A stretch of DNA of 33,584 nucleotides from Actinobacillus sp. (GCA_020026075.1 JAHHQZ010000019.1:1-33584), one strand, 5' to 3'; shown: positions 16,849-25,085, counted from the stretch's first letter. Translations and numbers: made by a program. The notes: generated from the sequence alone by a model not told the origin.

Positions 16849-16879
16849 CGCAATGCTTTTCTTTTTTGAGGTACATAAA

Positions 16880-17998
16880 ATGGCATTTAAGCTTAAAAAA
16901 TTGTTATTAACGACCGTGATGCTTGGCGTGAGTTCTGTTGCAGTAGCTAAGCAAATTACAGATATTGCAGGGCGCACGGTTGAAATTCCTGATAACGTCA
17001 AAACGATGGTTTTAGGGGAAGGTCGAATGGTGTATGCCCTTTCCCTTTTACAGGAAAATCCCCTCACTGGCGTTGTGGCTTGGCGAACGGATTTAATTAA
17101 AAACGACCCTGATACCTACCAAAAACTTCTCGCTAAATTCCCAAACATTAAAAATATCCCCGATCTCGGTAATCCATACAGCAGTGATGTAAACCTTGAA
17201 ACCATCATCAGTATGAAACCTGATGTTTATTTGCTCAATCTTGGCAATTTATTAAAAGCAACGGAAAGTGGTTTAATTGATAAATTGGCTCGTGTGGGGA
17301 TCCCAACCGTATTTGTTGATTTCCGCCAGAAACCGCTCGCAGACACGGTGCCGAGTATGCGAATTTTAGGTGAAGTGGTGAATAAACAAGGAAAAGCTGA
17401 GGAATTTATTCAGTTTTATCAACAAAAAATGCAAATGATCAAAGATCGTGTGAGTAAAATTTCACAAAACGATCGTCCGTTGGTGTTTATTGAAAATGCT
17501 GCAGGTTTAGATGGCAAAGATTGCTGTACCACGTATGGTAGCCAAAACTTTGGTGAATTTGTGGACTATGCTGGCGGCAAAAACTGGGGTTCAATGAAAT
17601 CCAGTAATTTGAAATTCAAAGTGAACCCAGAAGTGGTTTTCAGCACGGCTTTTGATGACATCATCGTTACTGGGGCAAACTGGAAAGGTACTTATAAAGG
17701 CAGTACGCCTGTTTCGCTTGGCTATGTTGCAAACCCACAAGAGATTCAGCAAGAACTCGCCTTTTTGGCGAATCGTGAAGGTTGGTCATCGTTAAAAGCG
17801 GTGAAAAACAAGCACTTCTACGCCATTTATCACCAATTCTACAATAGCCCATACCATTTTATGGCGATTCTCGCTTTCGCTAAATGGTTCCACCCTGAAG
17901 CCTTTAAGGATGTTGATTTGCACCAAACTTATCAAGATTTCTACAATCGCTTTATGCCGATTAGCTTAACGGGCGAATTTTGGGCGCAGTATCAATAA
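16880..17998 (+). CDS. Periplasmic substrate-binding protein of a type II ABC importer (probably iron)
   Basis: Delivers a chelated substrate to the permease and ATPase that follow. ATG 16880 (MAFKLKKLLLTTVMLG) has GAGG about 8 bases upstream and begins a signal peptide cleaved near Ala23. Mature residues from about 25 form the two-lobed FecB/BtuF-type fold, with ITDIAGRTVEIPD at the start of lobe one and VNLETIISMKPDVYLL following. The 372 residues are longer than simple vitamin B12 binders. A Cys-Cys pair occurs in GLDGKDCCTTYGSQN (about residue 215). The Fur-like promoter suggests iron, heme or a siderophore; a molybdate system of MolABC type is the main alternative. Confidence 0.8.
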   Translation: MAFKLKKLLLTTVMLGVSSVAVAKQITDIAGRTVEIPDNVKTMVLGEGRMVYALSLLQENPLTGVVAWRTDLIKNDPDTYQKLLAKFPNIKNIPDLGNPYSSDVNLETIISMKPDVYLLNLGNLLKATESGLIDKLARVGIPTVFVDFRQKPLADTVPSMRILGEVVNKQGKAEEFIQFYQQKMQMIKDRVSKISQNDRPLVFIENAAGLDGKDCCTTYGSQNFGEFVDYAGGKNWGSMKSSNLKFKVNPEVVFSTAFDDIIVTGANWKGTYKGSTPVSLGYVANPQEIQQELAFLANREGWSSLKAVKNKHFYAIYHQFYNSPYHFMAILAFAKWFHPEAFKDVDLHQTYQDFYNRFMPISLTGEFWAQYQ

Positions 17999-18015
17999 TT
18001 TGTCATTTTTTCGTT

Positions 18016-18051
18016 AAATATTCCGCCCTACCTTTTTACAAGCGTAGGGCG
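18016..18051 (+). terminator. Motif copy plus hairpin between binding protein and permease
   Basis: AAATATTCCGCCCTA (18016-18030) is the dispersed element on the minus strand. Its end, CGCCCTAC (18024-18031), pairs with GTAGGGCG (18044-18051), followed by TTTGTGTTT. The 12-base loop and interrupted U-run suggest partial termination, which would give more binding protein than permease. Confidence 0.5.
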
Positions 18052-18083
18052 TTTGTGTTTCAATGTGAGGGGAAATTAAAATA

Positions 18084-19142
18084 ATGGTTAAGCAAAACCA
18101 TACCACTATTCAATACAAACATCGTATCCGCAAAAATGTACTGGCTTTATGCTTTGCGCTATGTCTAGTGTTAGGTAGTTTTATGCTGGATATTTCCATC
18201 GGTCCAGGCAATTATGCTTTTTCAAAAATTTGGCAAACCCTGTGGCACCCAAATAGCAACGGCATTGCGTTGAATGTCATCGTTCACGATTACCGCTTAC
18301 CCATCGCCTTAATGGCGGTGCTGGTGGGGGCGATGTTGGCGACGGCTGGCTCGCAAATGCAAACCTTGTTAAACAACCCTTTGGCAGAGCCTTTTACACT
18401 GGGCGTTGCGTCCGCAGCGAGCTTTGGTGCGGCGTTGGCAATAATTTATGGTGATCGTTTTGGAAACGGCTTGGTTCAGCATTTATTTGTAAGCGGTTCA
18501 GCCTTTGCGTTTTCGTTGTTCACTTGTGTTTTGATTTTGCTACTCACTCGGCTGAAAGGCTTGGGACAGCAATCCATCGTGCTGTTTGGGATTGCGATTT
18601 ATTTTGTGTTTAATGCACTACTGGCGTTGATGCAATACAACGCCAACGAAACCCAGTTACAGCAAATTGTGTTTTGGATGATGGGGTCATTAACGCGTGC
18701 CGATCATACAAAATTGATGATTTCCGCCATTGCACTGTGTGTGGTGATGAGCGTGACTTTGCGTTTTTCTTGGCAGTTGACCGCTTTGCGTTTAGGGGAA
18801 AGCACGGCGATGAGTATGGGCGTAAACATTAAACGCTTGCAAGTGATTATGCTGTTGATGATTTCACTGCTGTCTGGGCTTTCCGTCGCCTTTATTGGTG
18901 CGGTGGGTTTTGTGGGGCTGGTGGGACCGCATATTGCACGCTTGCTGATTGGCGAAGATCAACGCTTTTTTATTCCGCTATCCGCTTTGCTCGGTGCGTT
19001 TATGCTGTCGCTGGAATCTATTGTGAGTAAAGTGATAACGCCGGGCATTTTGTATCCTATTGGAATGATCACCGCCCTTATTGGCGTGCCGATGTTCATT
19101 TCCATTATTCTTACCAGCAAACGTACAGGAGGTTTGCGATGA
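18084..19142 (+). CDS. FecCD-family ABC transporter permease
   Basis: Membrane subunit of the importer, expected to act as a homodimer. The 352 residues contain about ten hydrophobic segments. The family signature GSQMQTLLNNPLAEPFTLG lies near residue 92, and the ATPase-contact region GAVGFVGLVGPHIARLLIG near 275 is intact. ATG 18084 has GAGGGG upstream. It follows the binding-protein gene by 85 bases and overlaps the ATPase gene by 4 bases (ATGA). The substrate cannot be told from the permease alone. Confidence 0.88.
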   Translation: MVKQNHTTIQYKHRIRKNVLALCFALCLVLGSFMLDISIGPGNYAFSKIWQTLWHPNSNGIALNVIVHDYRLPIALMAVLVGAMLATAGSQMQTLLNNPLAEPFTLGVASAASFGAALAIIYGDRFGNGLVQHLFVSGSAFAFSLFTCVLILLLTRLKGLGQQSIVLFGIAIYFVFNALLALMQYNANETQLQQIVFWMMGSLTRADHTKLMISAIALCVVMSVTLRFSWQLTALRLGESTAMSMGVNIKRLQVIMLLMISLLSGLSVAFIGAVGFVGLVGPHIARLLIGEDQRFFIPLSALLGAFMLSLESIVSKVITPGILYPIGMITALIGVPMFISIILTSKRTGGLR

Positions 19143-19924
19143 TAAAAACCGAGGCTGGAAAATTTGCAAAAATTTCGCACCTTTCGGCAAGCTACGGACG
19201 CAAGCAAATTCTGTTTGATGTGAACATTCCCCAGTTAAACGCAGGGGAATTGGTGGGCATTATTGGCCCCAATGCAGCGGGCAAATCCACGTTGTTTAAA
19301 AGTTTAGCGGGGCTTTTATCCATCAAAGGCAATGTAGAAGTGGCTGGAAAACAGCTAAAAAATACTGCCCTTGCCCAGTGGAGCCAAATCGTGGGAATGA
19401 TGCCACAGCAATACAACGTGCAGATTGCGTTAAGCGTATTTGAAAGTGTCTTGCTTGCTTTGAAAAGTCACGGCAACTGGCGTGTGTCGGCGGATAATTT
19501 ACAGGCAGTATCGGCAACGTTGGAAATGCTGAATATTGCTCACTTGGCGGAACGTAAAATTTACGAGCTTTCAGGCGGTCAGCAACAAATGGTGGCGATG
19601 GCTCGCCTGCTGGTGCGGGATTTGCCAATGATTTTATTTGACGAGCCTACCAGCGCACTGGATTTACATCACCAATTAAACAGTATGCAAACCATTAAAC
19701 GGATCACCAAAGAGCGGCAAATCATCAGCTTAATTGCACTGCACGATTTAAATTTAGCCGCTAGTTTTTGTGATCGGCTCGTGCTAATTCAGCAAGGGAA
19801 AATTATGTTAGACGGCTCGCCAGCGCAGGTGCTTTCCCATTCGCACATTGAAAAAGTATACAACGTGAATGTTACCCTTGAGAAAACCCCACGAGGCACG
19901 CTATTTGTAGATGCCTTCTTATAG
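19139..19924 (+). CDS. ABC transporter ATP-binding protein (FepC/BtuD type)
   Basis: Cytoplasmic ATPase powering the importer. The 261 residues carry Walker A GPNAAGKST near residue 43, the signature ELSGGQQQM near 143, Walker B MILFDEPTSALDL and the switch histidine in LIALHDLNLA. Two small departures: Ala rather than Gly within the Walker A loop, and ELSGG preceded by IYELSGG as in iron-family ATPases. Translation is coupled to the permease by the ATGA overlap. The first codons (EAGKFAKISHL) run over a weaker copy of the dispersed motif at 19151-19165. Confidence 0.92.
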   Translation: MIKTEAGKFAKISHLSASYGRKQILFDVNIPQLNAGELVGIIGPNAAGKSTLFKSLAGLLSIKGNVEVAGKQLKNTALAQWSQIVGMMPQQYNVQIALSVFESVLLALKSHGNWRVSADNLQAVSATLEMLNIAHLAERKIYELSGGQQQMVAMARLLVRDLPMILFDEPTSALDLHHQLNSMQTIKRITKERQIISLIALHDLNLAASFCDRLVLIQQGKIMLDGSPAQVLSHSHIEKVYNVNVTLEKTPRGTLFVDAFL

Positions 19925-19925
19925 G

Positions 19926-19969
19926 TAGGCCGGAATTTTTGTCAAAATTTTGCAAAAAATTCCAGCCTA
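19926..19969. terminator. Palindromic motif pair after the ABC operon
   Basis: TAGGCCGGAATTTTT (19926-19940) and AAAAATTCCAGCCTA (19955-19969) form a 15-bp stem with one G-U pair, starting directly after the ATPase stop. Same design as the pair at 1530-1575, with both arms matching the dispersed element. Confidence 0.75.
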
Positions 19970-19994
19970 GCATTAAAAGAAAATTTCAAAAGAA

Positions 19995-20022
19995 AAAAGC
20001 CCTGTTTGGTTACAGGGCTTTT
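19995..20022. terminator. Rho-independent terminator of the LtaS/glycosyltransferase operon
   Basis: AAAAGCCCTGT (19995-20005) and ACAGGGCTTTT (20012-20022) with a 6-base loop, flanked by A- and T-runs, so it can end transcription on either strand. It lies 13 bases beyond the stop of the minus-strand gene 20036-21979. Confidence 0.88.
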
Positions 20023-20035
20023 GTTTTAAGGCATT

Positions 20036-21979
20036 CTACTTCGCATAGTCAGGGTAGAGATGAGAACGGTAGGCGTAGCTACCCCACAGTGCGTAAGCTA
20101 AGGCTTGCTGTTTCATTTTTTCAGGAACATCTGCTGGCGTTAGCTTATGGGTGGCTGGGTCATACTCGTAGCCTTTTGGCGCTTCTTTGGGTTGTAGTAA
20201 CACCACTTTATTGCCCACACGGTAGGCAAAGGTTTTATCAAATTGCATAAAACTGCGGTTTGGATCACGCTCTTGTGTTAAATCGTAACCGAGCATTGGG
20301 TTGTCGCTATTGATGCCGATTAAAGACAGCAAGGTTGGCGGCAGGTCAAGTTGGCTGACCAAACGATTATCTTGTTTAGGAGTGATACCATTACCAATGA
20401 TCAACGCTGGAATATGGAAATTTTTTATAGGCACTAGCGTTGCGCCACCGACTCGTGAATCGTGATCGGCGACTACTAAGAAAATGGTGTTTTTCCAGTA
20501 GTTGGATTTTTGTGCCATTGCAAAAAACTGCCCCAACGCATAATCCGCATATTTAGCGGCATTATTGCGAGTGGCTTTTTCTTTGTCGTAAGGGGTAATT
20601 TTGCCATCTGGGTATTCAAATGGATCGTGATTACTGGACGTAAACACTAGGCTGAAAAAAGGCTTACCTTGATCTTCAAGCTGGGTAAATGTGTGATTGG
20701 CGCGCTTGAATAAATCTTCATCGCTTACGCCCCACGTGCCTTTAAAGCTCGGATTTGGGTAGTCATTTTCATCCACAATTTTCTCAAAGCCATTGCCGTA
20801 GAAAAAGCTCGCCATATTGTCAAAGTGCTTTTCTCCGCCGTAAATAAAGGATGTTTGATAGCCACGATCTTTTAAAACACGTGCGATGGTGAAAAAGTGC
20901 TGTTGGCTTAGGGGAAGTTTTACCACGCTACGTGCAGGCGTTGGGGTAAAGCCAGTAATGACGGCTTCAATACCACGCACTGAGCGTGTGCCTGTGGCGT
21001 ATAATTGATTAAACCACCAGCCTTGTTGTGCTAATTTATCCATATTCGGCGACAAACCACGTTTATCCCCCAAAGCACCAATAAATTGCGCCCCTAAACT
21101 TTCTTCTAAAATAATCACCAAATTTTTCGGACGACCTTGATAGCTCGCCACGTTTTTCGTCCACGTTGGATATTTGGCTGAAATATAATCTTCTGCTGGG
21201 CGATTTTGAGCGGCTTTTATAATGGCGATAACTTCCGCTGGTGCCATTTTGCCGTAAAGTTCTGCCGCATTGGCTTCGCTTTTCATTTGACTGATGGCAA
21301 AACCTAAGGAATAGCTGGAATTTAGCACAAGGGAGTTTACCAATGCGTCAGAGGAAAAGGCAACCATTGACGGGTTTATGGCACGGTGTTCAAAAGATGA
21401 ACGTGCACCGATGAAGGTTAAGCCGCCAAGTAACAGGAAAATAAACGGACGGTAAACGTAGCGTGGGTATGTTAGTCCTTGCATCAAACGGCCGGAAATT
21501 CGCCAAAATGCTACCAATAAGATCAGTGTAAATATAAAGGTGAGTAAAGAAGCTGCTGTATGCCCCGTTGCCAGCATTGAGAATACTTCTTTTGGGCTGT
21601 TTAAATATTCTACGAAAAGGCGATTTGGGCGGAAATCATAGGTATTGATAAACGCAGGTGTGGCGAGTTCCATAAAGGCGATAAAGGTTGAACTTGCCAC
21701 TAAGTACAGGCGAATTAGCCAATTTATGCCTTTGCCAAAGGGGTTATTCGCCGCAAAAAAGCATGTTAGTAGTAAAGGGATCGCAAACAGCCAGCACAGG
21801 GTTGAAATATCAATGCGTAGCCCTTGTAAAAAGAGTGTTTGCCAGCCATCAACGGCGGAAATGCGATCTGCTTGCCAGAGAGAAAGTCCCACACGGCTTA
21901 CGAATAGCATTAATAAATCAAGGCAAAAGAAAATGATAAGCGGACGTAAGCCAAGTTTTTTGCTAATAGGATAATGCAT
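20036..21979 (-). CDS. LTA synthase / Lpt6-family membrane phospho-group transferase
   Basis: Alkaline-phosphatase-superfamily enzyme with five N-terminal membrane helices (about 12-30, 58-76, 88-106, 143-160, 177-192) and a periplasmic catalytic domain from about residue 280. A metal ligand lies in VIILEESLGAQF (Glu292/293), the nucleophile region is GTRSVRGIEA (330-339), and VVADHD (502-507) holds further metal ligands. Gram-negative relatives add phosphoethanolamine or phosphoglycerol to lipooligosaccharide or glucans. The gene partner is an LgtF-like glycosyltransferase whose stop overlaps this start (TAATG), so an Lpt6-type inner-core phosphoethanolamine transferase is my best guess, not proven. 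The usual nucleophile Thr may be Ser333 here, depending on alignment. Confidence 0.8.
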   Translation of the reverse strand: MHYPISKKLGLRPLIIFFCLDLLMLFVSRVGLSLWQADRISAVDGWQTLFLQGLRIDISTLCWLFAIPLLLTCFFAANNPFGKGINWLIRLYLVASSTFIAFMELATPAFINTYDFRPNRLFVEYLNSPKEVFSMLATGHTAASLLTFIFTLILLVAFWRISGRLMQGLTYPRYVYRPFIFLLLGGLTFIGARSSFEHRAINPSMVAFSSDALVNSLVLNSSYSLGFAISQMKSEANAAELYGKMAPAEVIAIIKAAQNRPAEDYISAKYPTWTKNVASYQGRPKNLVIILEESLGAQFIGALGDKRGLSPNMDKLAQQGWWFNQLYATGTRSVRGIEAVITGFTPTPARSVVKLPLSQQHFFTIARVLKDRGYQTSFIYGGEKHFDNMASFFYGNGFEKIVDENDYPNPSFKGTWGVSDEDLFKRANHTFTQLEDQGKPFFSLVFTSSNHDPFEYPDGKITPYDKEKATRNNAAKYADYALGQFFAMAQKSNYWKNTIFLVVADHDSRVGGATLVPIKNFHIPALIIGNGITPKQDNRLVSQLDLPPTLLSLIGINSDNPMLGYDLTQERDPNRSFMQFDKTFAYRVGNKVVLLQPKEAPKGYEYDPATHKLTPADVPEKMKQQALAYALWGSYAYRSHLYPDYAK

Positions 21980-22755
21980 TATTTTCTCTCCTGTTTTAAG
22001 GCTTGGTTTGCCTCGTAAAGTTTAACGTATTTGTAGTAAGCCCCTGTGCCAGCTCCTACAGAAATCACAAAACCATCGGCTCCGTCTAGGAAACCACGGC
22101 GGAAAATGTAGCTTTTAATGAAAGCAACCGTACCGTGTGTAATCGCCTTACCAATGGAGGATTGCTTTTTACCTGCGTGATCATCGGCATAAATGGTGGT
22201 GTATTTTTGCATTTTTTCCACAAGCCCTGCCGCCCCTTCAAAGGAATAATGGTTGAAGTGGTTTTTCAGCTTGCGTAATTTCACCCCTTTGGGAATATCC
22301 AAACTTTCGTGGACTTGGCGGTCGTTAAAGCGCACGGTTTGCTTGTTGTATAAGCGTTTGACGAAGTCAGGATACCAGCCACAGGTTTTAATAGGGCGAC
22401 CGCGATAATGGTTTAAGCGTGAAATGGCGTAGGCTCGTTTTGTGTTGGTTAAATCAAGCCCTCGAATTTCTTCCACTAAGGCTGGTGGGACGATTTCATC
22501 GCAATCGATGTTGAGTATCCAGTCGTTGCGTGCGTGATCGGCTAAATCATTTTTCATTGGCCCAAAGCCGAAAAATGGTTTTTGGTAAAAGGTTACATTG
22601 GCGAATTGCTGAGCAATATCAGGGCTTGCGTCTGTGGAGCCGTTATCCATCACCACGATTTCATCAAAATCTTGCAAGGCTTCGAGGCATTGGGCTAAAT
22701 AGCGTTCACCGTTTTTCACCATAATGGTGGCGGAAATGGGGAGTTTATTTGACAT
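21979..22755 (-). CDS. Glycosyltransferase family 2, LgtF/WaaE-like
   Basis: Probably adds a sugar to the lipooligosaccharide inner core on the cytoplasmic face. The 258 residues have a GT-A fold: the nucleotide-sugar site begins ISATIMVKNGERYL, the donor-binding VVMDNGSTDAS follows, and the metal-binding motif is LNIDCDE near residue 90. GWYPDFVKRLYNK and RQVHESL are shared with LgtF/WaaE enzymes, which add glucose to heptose I. ATG 22755 has AGGAAAATT just upstream. The frame stays open to 23055, but that extension overlaps ruvX and lacks homology. It lies 32 bases after ruvX. Confidence 0.85.
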   Translation of the reverse strand: MSNKLPISATIMVKNGERYLAQCLEALQDFDEIVVMDNGSTDASPDIAQQFANVTFYQKPFFGFGPMKNDLADHARNDWILNIDCDEIVPPALVEEIRGLDLTNTKRAYAISRLNHYRGRPIKTCGWYPDFVKRLYNKQTVRFNDRQVHESLDIPKGVKLRKLKNHFNHYSFEGAAGLVEKMQKYTTIYADDHAGKKQSSIGKAITHGTVAFIKSYIFRRGFLDGADGFVISVGAGTGAYYKYVKLYEANQALKQERK

Positions 22756-22772
22756 AATTTTCCTTAAATGGG

Positions 22773-22799
22773 TAGGTCGGAATTTTTTCAAAAATTCTG
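22773..22799 (+). repeat. TAGGYYGGAATWTTT element at the ruvX end
   Basis: TAGGTCGGAATTTTT at 22773-22787 abuts the ruvX stop codon (22788-22790). The following TCAAAAATTCTGG partly pairs with it, giving a small hairpin inside the operon between ruvX and the glycosyltransferase gene. Confidence 0.65.
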
Positions 22800-23216
22800 G
22801 CGTTCGAACCAGCTTTCTAAAATTAAGCAGGCGGAAATGCCGTCTACTTGGGATTTTTCTAAGCCTTTGGCACCATAGCGAGCGAAAATTTCCGCACGAG
22901 CATCGCAGGTGGTTAAACGTTCGTCTTGCAGTTCCACTGGCAAGCCAAAGCGTCCGTGTAGGCGCTGAGCGAATTTTTTCGCACGGGTGGTCAATGGCTG
23001 TTCGGTACCGTCCATATTTAACGGCAAGCCTATAACCAGCAGGCTCGGTTGCCATTCGTCTAAATAACGCTTGATGAGATCCCAGTTCGGCTTGCCGTCT
23101 TGGGCTTTAAAGGCGGTGAGTGGTTGAGCGGTTTGCGTAATGCTTTGTCCTACGGCACAACCAATGCTTTTGGTGCCGAAATCAAAGGCAAGCACAGTAA
23201 AGGTTTTGTCTAGCAT
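22788..23216 (-). CDS. ruvX: RuvX/YqgF, putative pre-16S rRNA nuclease
   Basis: RNase H-like nuclease implicated in 5' maturation of 16S rRNA and also called a putative Holliday junction resolvase. The 142 residues are normal. The first catalytic aspartate is Asp12 in AFDFGTKSIG, followed by VIGLPLNMDGTEQPLT, the LPVELQDERLTT glutamate region and the terminal aspartate in VDGISACLILESW. It overlaps yqgE by 7 bases, and yqgE-ruvX adjacency is widely conserved. The last codons overlap the dispersed repeat. Confidence 0.94.
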   Translation of the reverse strand: MLDKTFTVLAFDFGTKSIGCAVGQSITQTAQPLTAFKAQDGKPNWDLIKRYLDEWQPSLLVIGLPLNMDGTEQPLTTRAKKFAQRLHGRFGLPVELQDERLTTCDARAEIFARYGAKGLEKSQVDGISACLILESWFERQNF

Positions 23217-23809
23217 TCGCCCCCCTGTCCGCTTAGCATTTCTGGGGTGATGTTTAAGTGCGACAAGGCTGTTTCCCAGCGTTTTTCACAAGGCACATCA
23301 AACAATAACGCCTCATCAGCGGGGATCACCAGCCAATCATTGCGGCGCATTTCTTCTTCTAATTGACCGCTACGCCAAAAAGATAAACCTAAGGAAATGG
23401 CGAGCTTTTCTGGGGCTTTTTCCGTGCCGATAGCCTCGATAACATCTGTTGATACGGTCATAAATAAATCGTTTTTAATGCAATGAGATTGCGCAAACTC
23501 CGCTGGTGGTTTGCTGTGCAACACAAAGCCCATTTCGGTATTCACAGGACCGCCAGCCAGCACGAGATCAGAGCTTATGTAGGTTGTTTTCGCCATTTGA
23601 TGATGTACTTTGGCGCAAAGTTCGGTTACGGGAACCGTTGTCGGTTTATTGATAATAAAGCCTGATGAGCCATCGCTGGTGTGGTCAAAAATGTACACTA
23701 CACTTTGCTTAAATAGGGGATCATCGACTTGCGGGGTGGCAATCAGTAATTTGTTGTACAAAACCCCTTGCGTGTTTTTTTTAGTACGGGTATTTGCAGT
23801 GTAAGTCAT
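23210..23809 (-). CDS. yqgE: YqgE/AlgH family protein (UPF0301)
   Basis: Conserved single-domain protein of unproven function (UPF0301, DUF179). The 199 residues include the family core LLIATPQVDDPLFKQSVVYI, then SGFIINKPT and VLAGGPVNTEMGFVLH. The first 14 residues are a variable tail. Within that tail there is a T8 tract (23775-23782) coding for part of RTKKNTQ; a one-base slip would frameshift the protein near residue 10. It starts 15 bases after rsmE and overlaps ruvX. Confidence 0.92.
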   Translation of the reverse strand: MTYTANTRTKKNTQGVLYNKLLIATPQVDDPLFKQSVVYIFDHTSDGSSGFIINKPTTVPVTELCAKVHHQMAKTTYISSDLVLAGGPVNTEMGFVLHSKPPAEFAQSHCIKNDLFMTVSTDVIEAIGTEKAPEKLAISLGLSFWRSGQLEEEMRRNDWLVIPADEALLFDVPCEKRWETALSHLNITPEMLSGQGGEC

Positions 23810-23824
23810 TGTTTATTCCTAAAA

Positions 23825-24571
23825 TTATGCCAGATCACCAAAACAAATTTGCAGGCAGGAAATGGCGGTGAGTGCGGCGGTTTCCGTGCGTAAAACACGT
23901 GGCCCTAGCTGAATTTCGGTAAACCCTTGCTCAACAGTTTTGGCGATTTCTTGGGCGGATAATCCCCCTTCCGAGCCAATGAGTAAGCGCACGTTTTTAT
24001 CGCCAAAAGGCGGTAAGGTTTTAATGGAATATTGGGCGCGAGGGTGCAGGTTAAGTTTAAGTGCATTCGGTTCTTCTTCGCACCAGTCGTCAAGGTTCAT
24101 AGGCGTTCGCACTGTTGGCACCACGTTACGTCCGCATTGCTCGCAGGCGGCGATGGCGATTTTCTGCCATTGTTGTACTTTTTTCGCTAGGCGTTTTTCG
24201 TCTAATTTCACGCCACAACGTTCAGAAAACAACGGAGTAATGGTTTTCACGCCTAATTCCACGGATTTTTGAATGGTAAACTCCATTCGTTCGCCTCGTG
24301 ACATCACTTGCCCTAAATGCAAATTCAGCGGACTTTCTTTATCGTCAAACGCACGGTTGACTAATTGCACTCGCACATTTTTTTTGTCGATTTCAACGAT
24401 TTTTCCGGTAAAAACATAATTTGTGCCGTCAAACAGCACCACTTCATCGCCAGCACGCATACGCAGTACACGTGCAACGTGGTTTGCGCCGTCTTCGCTT
24501 AGCTCGCAAAATTGTTGTTGCTCCCACAAAGGTAACAACGGAGTTGGGTGAAAAATTCTAGGAATTCGCAT
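23825..24571 (-). CDS. rsmE: 16S rRNA (uracil-N3)-methyltransferase RsmE
   Basis: Methylates N3 of U1498 in 16S rRNA with S-adenosylmethionine. The 248 residues have an N-terminal PUA-like domain (MRIPRIFHPTPL, HVARVLRMRAGD) and a C-terminal SPOUT domain with a trefoil knot. The SAM site is in LLIGSEGGLSAQEI near residue 195 and LGPRVLRTETAAL near 220. It heads a five-gene minus-strand run to 20036. Divergent from napD across 169 bases. Confidence 0.95.
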   Translation of the reverse strand: MRIPRIFHPTPLLPLWEQQQFCELSEDGANHVARVLRMRAGDEVVLFDGTNYVFTGKIVEIDKKNVRVQLVNRAFDDKESPLNLHLGQVMSRGERMEFTIQKSVELGVKTITPLFSERCGVKLDEKRLAKKVQQWQKIAIAACEQCGRNVVPTVRTPMNLDDWCEEEPNALKLNLHPRAQYSIKTLPPFGDKNVRLLIGSEGGLSAQEIAKTVEQGFTEIQLGPRVLRTETAALTAISCLQICFGDLA

Positions 24572-24740
24572 AAGTTGCCTGCAGTTAAGTTTAAAGGCGA
24601 AATTATAACAAAATTACGCCAAACTGCGTTTTTTTATGAAAAAAGATGAATGATTGTTTTTTTGTACCACTTTTTATGTACTATTTTTTAGTCATGTAAA
24701 AACATAAAATATGCTTGTTAAATCATATTTAAAAAATTAA

Positions 24741-25022
24741 ATGGTCAAGGCAATGCAACAAGAAAATCAACACAATCATCAATGGCACGTATGTGGTTTG
24801 GTCGTTCAAGCTAAGCCTACACAGGTGACTTTTGTGATGGAAACCTTGCGTGCGGTTGCTCATACGGAAATCCCAACGTTTGATGAACAAACGGGGAAAA
24901 TTGTAGTGGTAATGCAGTCGGAGAATCATCAAACGTTACTCGAAAATATGGAAAACGTACGCAATATCGAGGGTGTACTGGCGGTGTCTTTGGTTTATCA
25001 CGAGCTAGATTTAGGCGATTAA
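24741..25022 (+). CDS. napD: NapD, chaperone for periplasmic nitrate reductase maturation
   Basis: Cytoplasmic chaperone that binds the twin-arginine signal of NapA and holds it back until the molybdenum cofactor is loaded. The 93 residues match the family core WHVCGLVVQAKP and the ending NIEGVLAVSLVYHE, typical of NapD. The start is uncertain: ATG 24741 lacks a Shine-Dalgarno, and ATG 24753 has AAGG but only 2 bases of spacing. It is first in the operon here; Haemophilus influenzae has napF before it. No convincing FNR box or promoter was found in 24572-24740. Confidence 0.92.
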   Translation: MVKAMQQENQHNHQWHVCGLVVQAKPTQVTFVMETLRAVAHTEIPTFDEQTGKIVVVMQSENHQTLLENMENVRNIEGVLAVSLVYHELDLGD

Positions 25023-25026
25023 GTGG

Positions 25027-25052
25027 TACGCCGGAATATTTGTCATATTTTT
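25027..25052 (+). repeat. TAGGYYGGAATWTTT element between napD and napA
   Basis: TACGCCGGAATATTT at 25027-25041, then GTCA and ATTTTTA, the clearest two-tract copy. It lies 4 bases past the napD stop inside the operon and is unpaired, so it is neither a terminator nor dependent on being between transcription units. Confidence 0.7.
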
Positions 25053-25085
25053 AACAACTTTACTTTTCTACTTTTAGGGGAGCCT

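Noticed and set aside
22756..23055. Long upstream extension of the glycosyltransferase frame
   Set aside because: It overlaps ruvX in another frame, shows no glycosyltransferase similarity, and ATG 22755 has a ribosome site.
24663..24710. Possible NarP heptamers and an ATGTAAAAACAT palindrome upstream of napD
   Set aside because: Heptamer matches are poor (TACCACT, TACTATT) and spacing is not the 7-2-7 form; AT-rich palindromes occur by chance.
25023..25085. Upstream extension of napA
   Set aside because: Contains the dispersed repeat; the Tat signal and Shine-Dalgarno fix the start at 25086.
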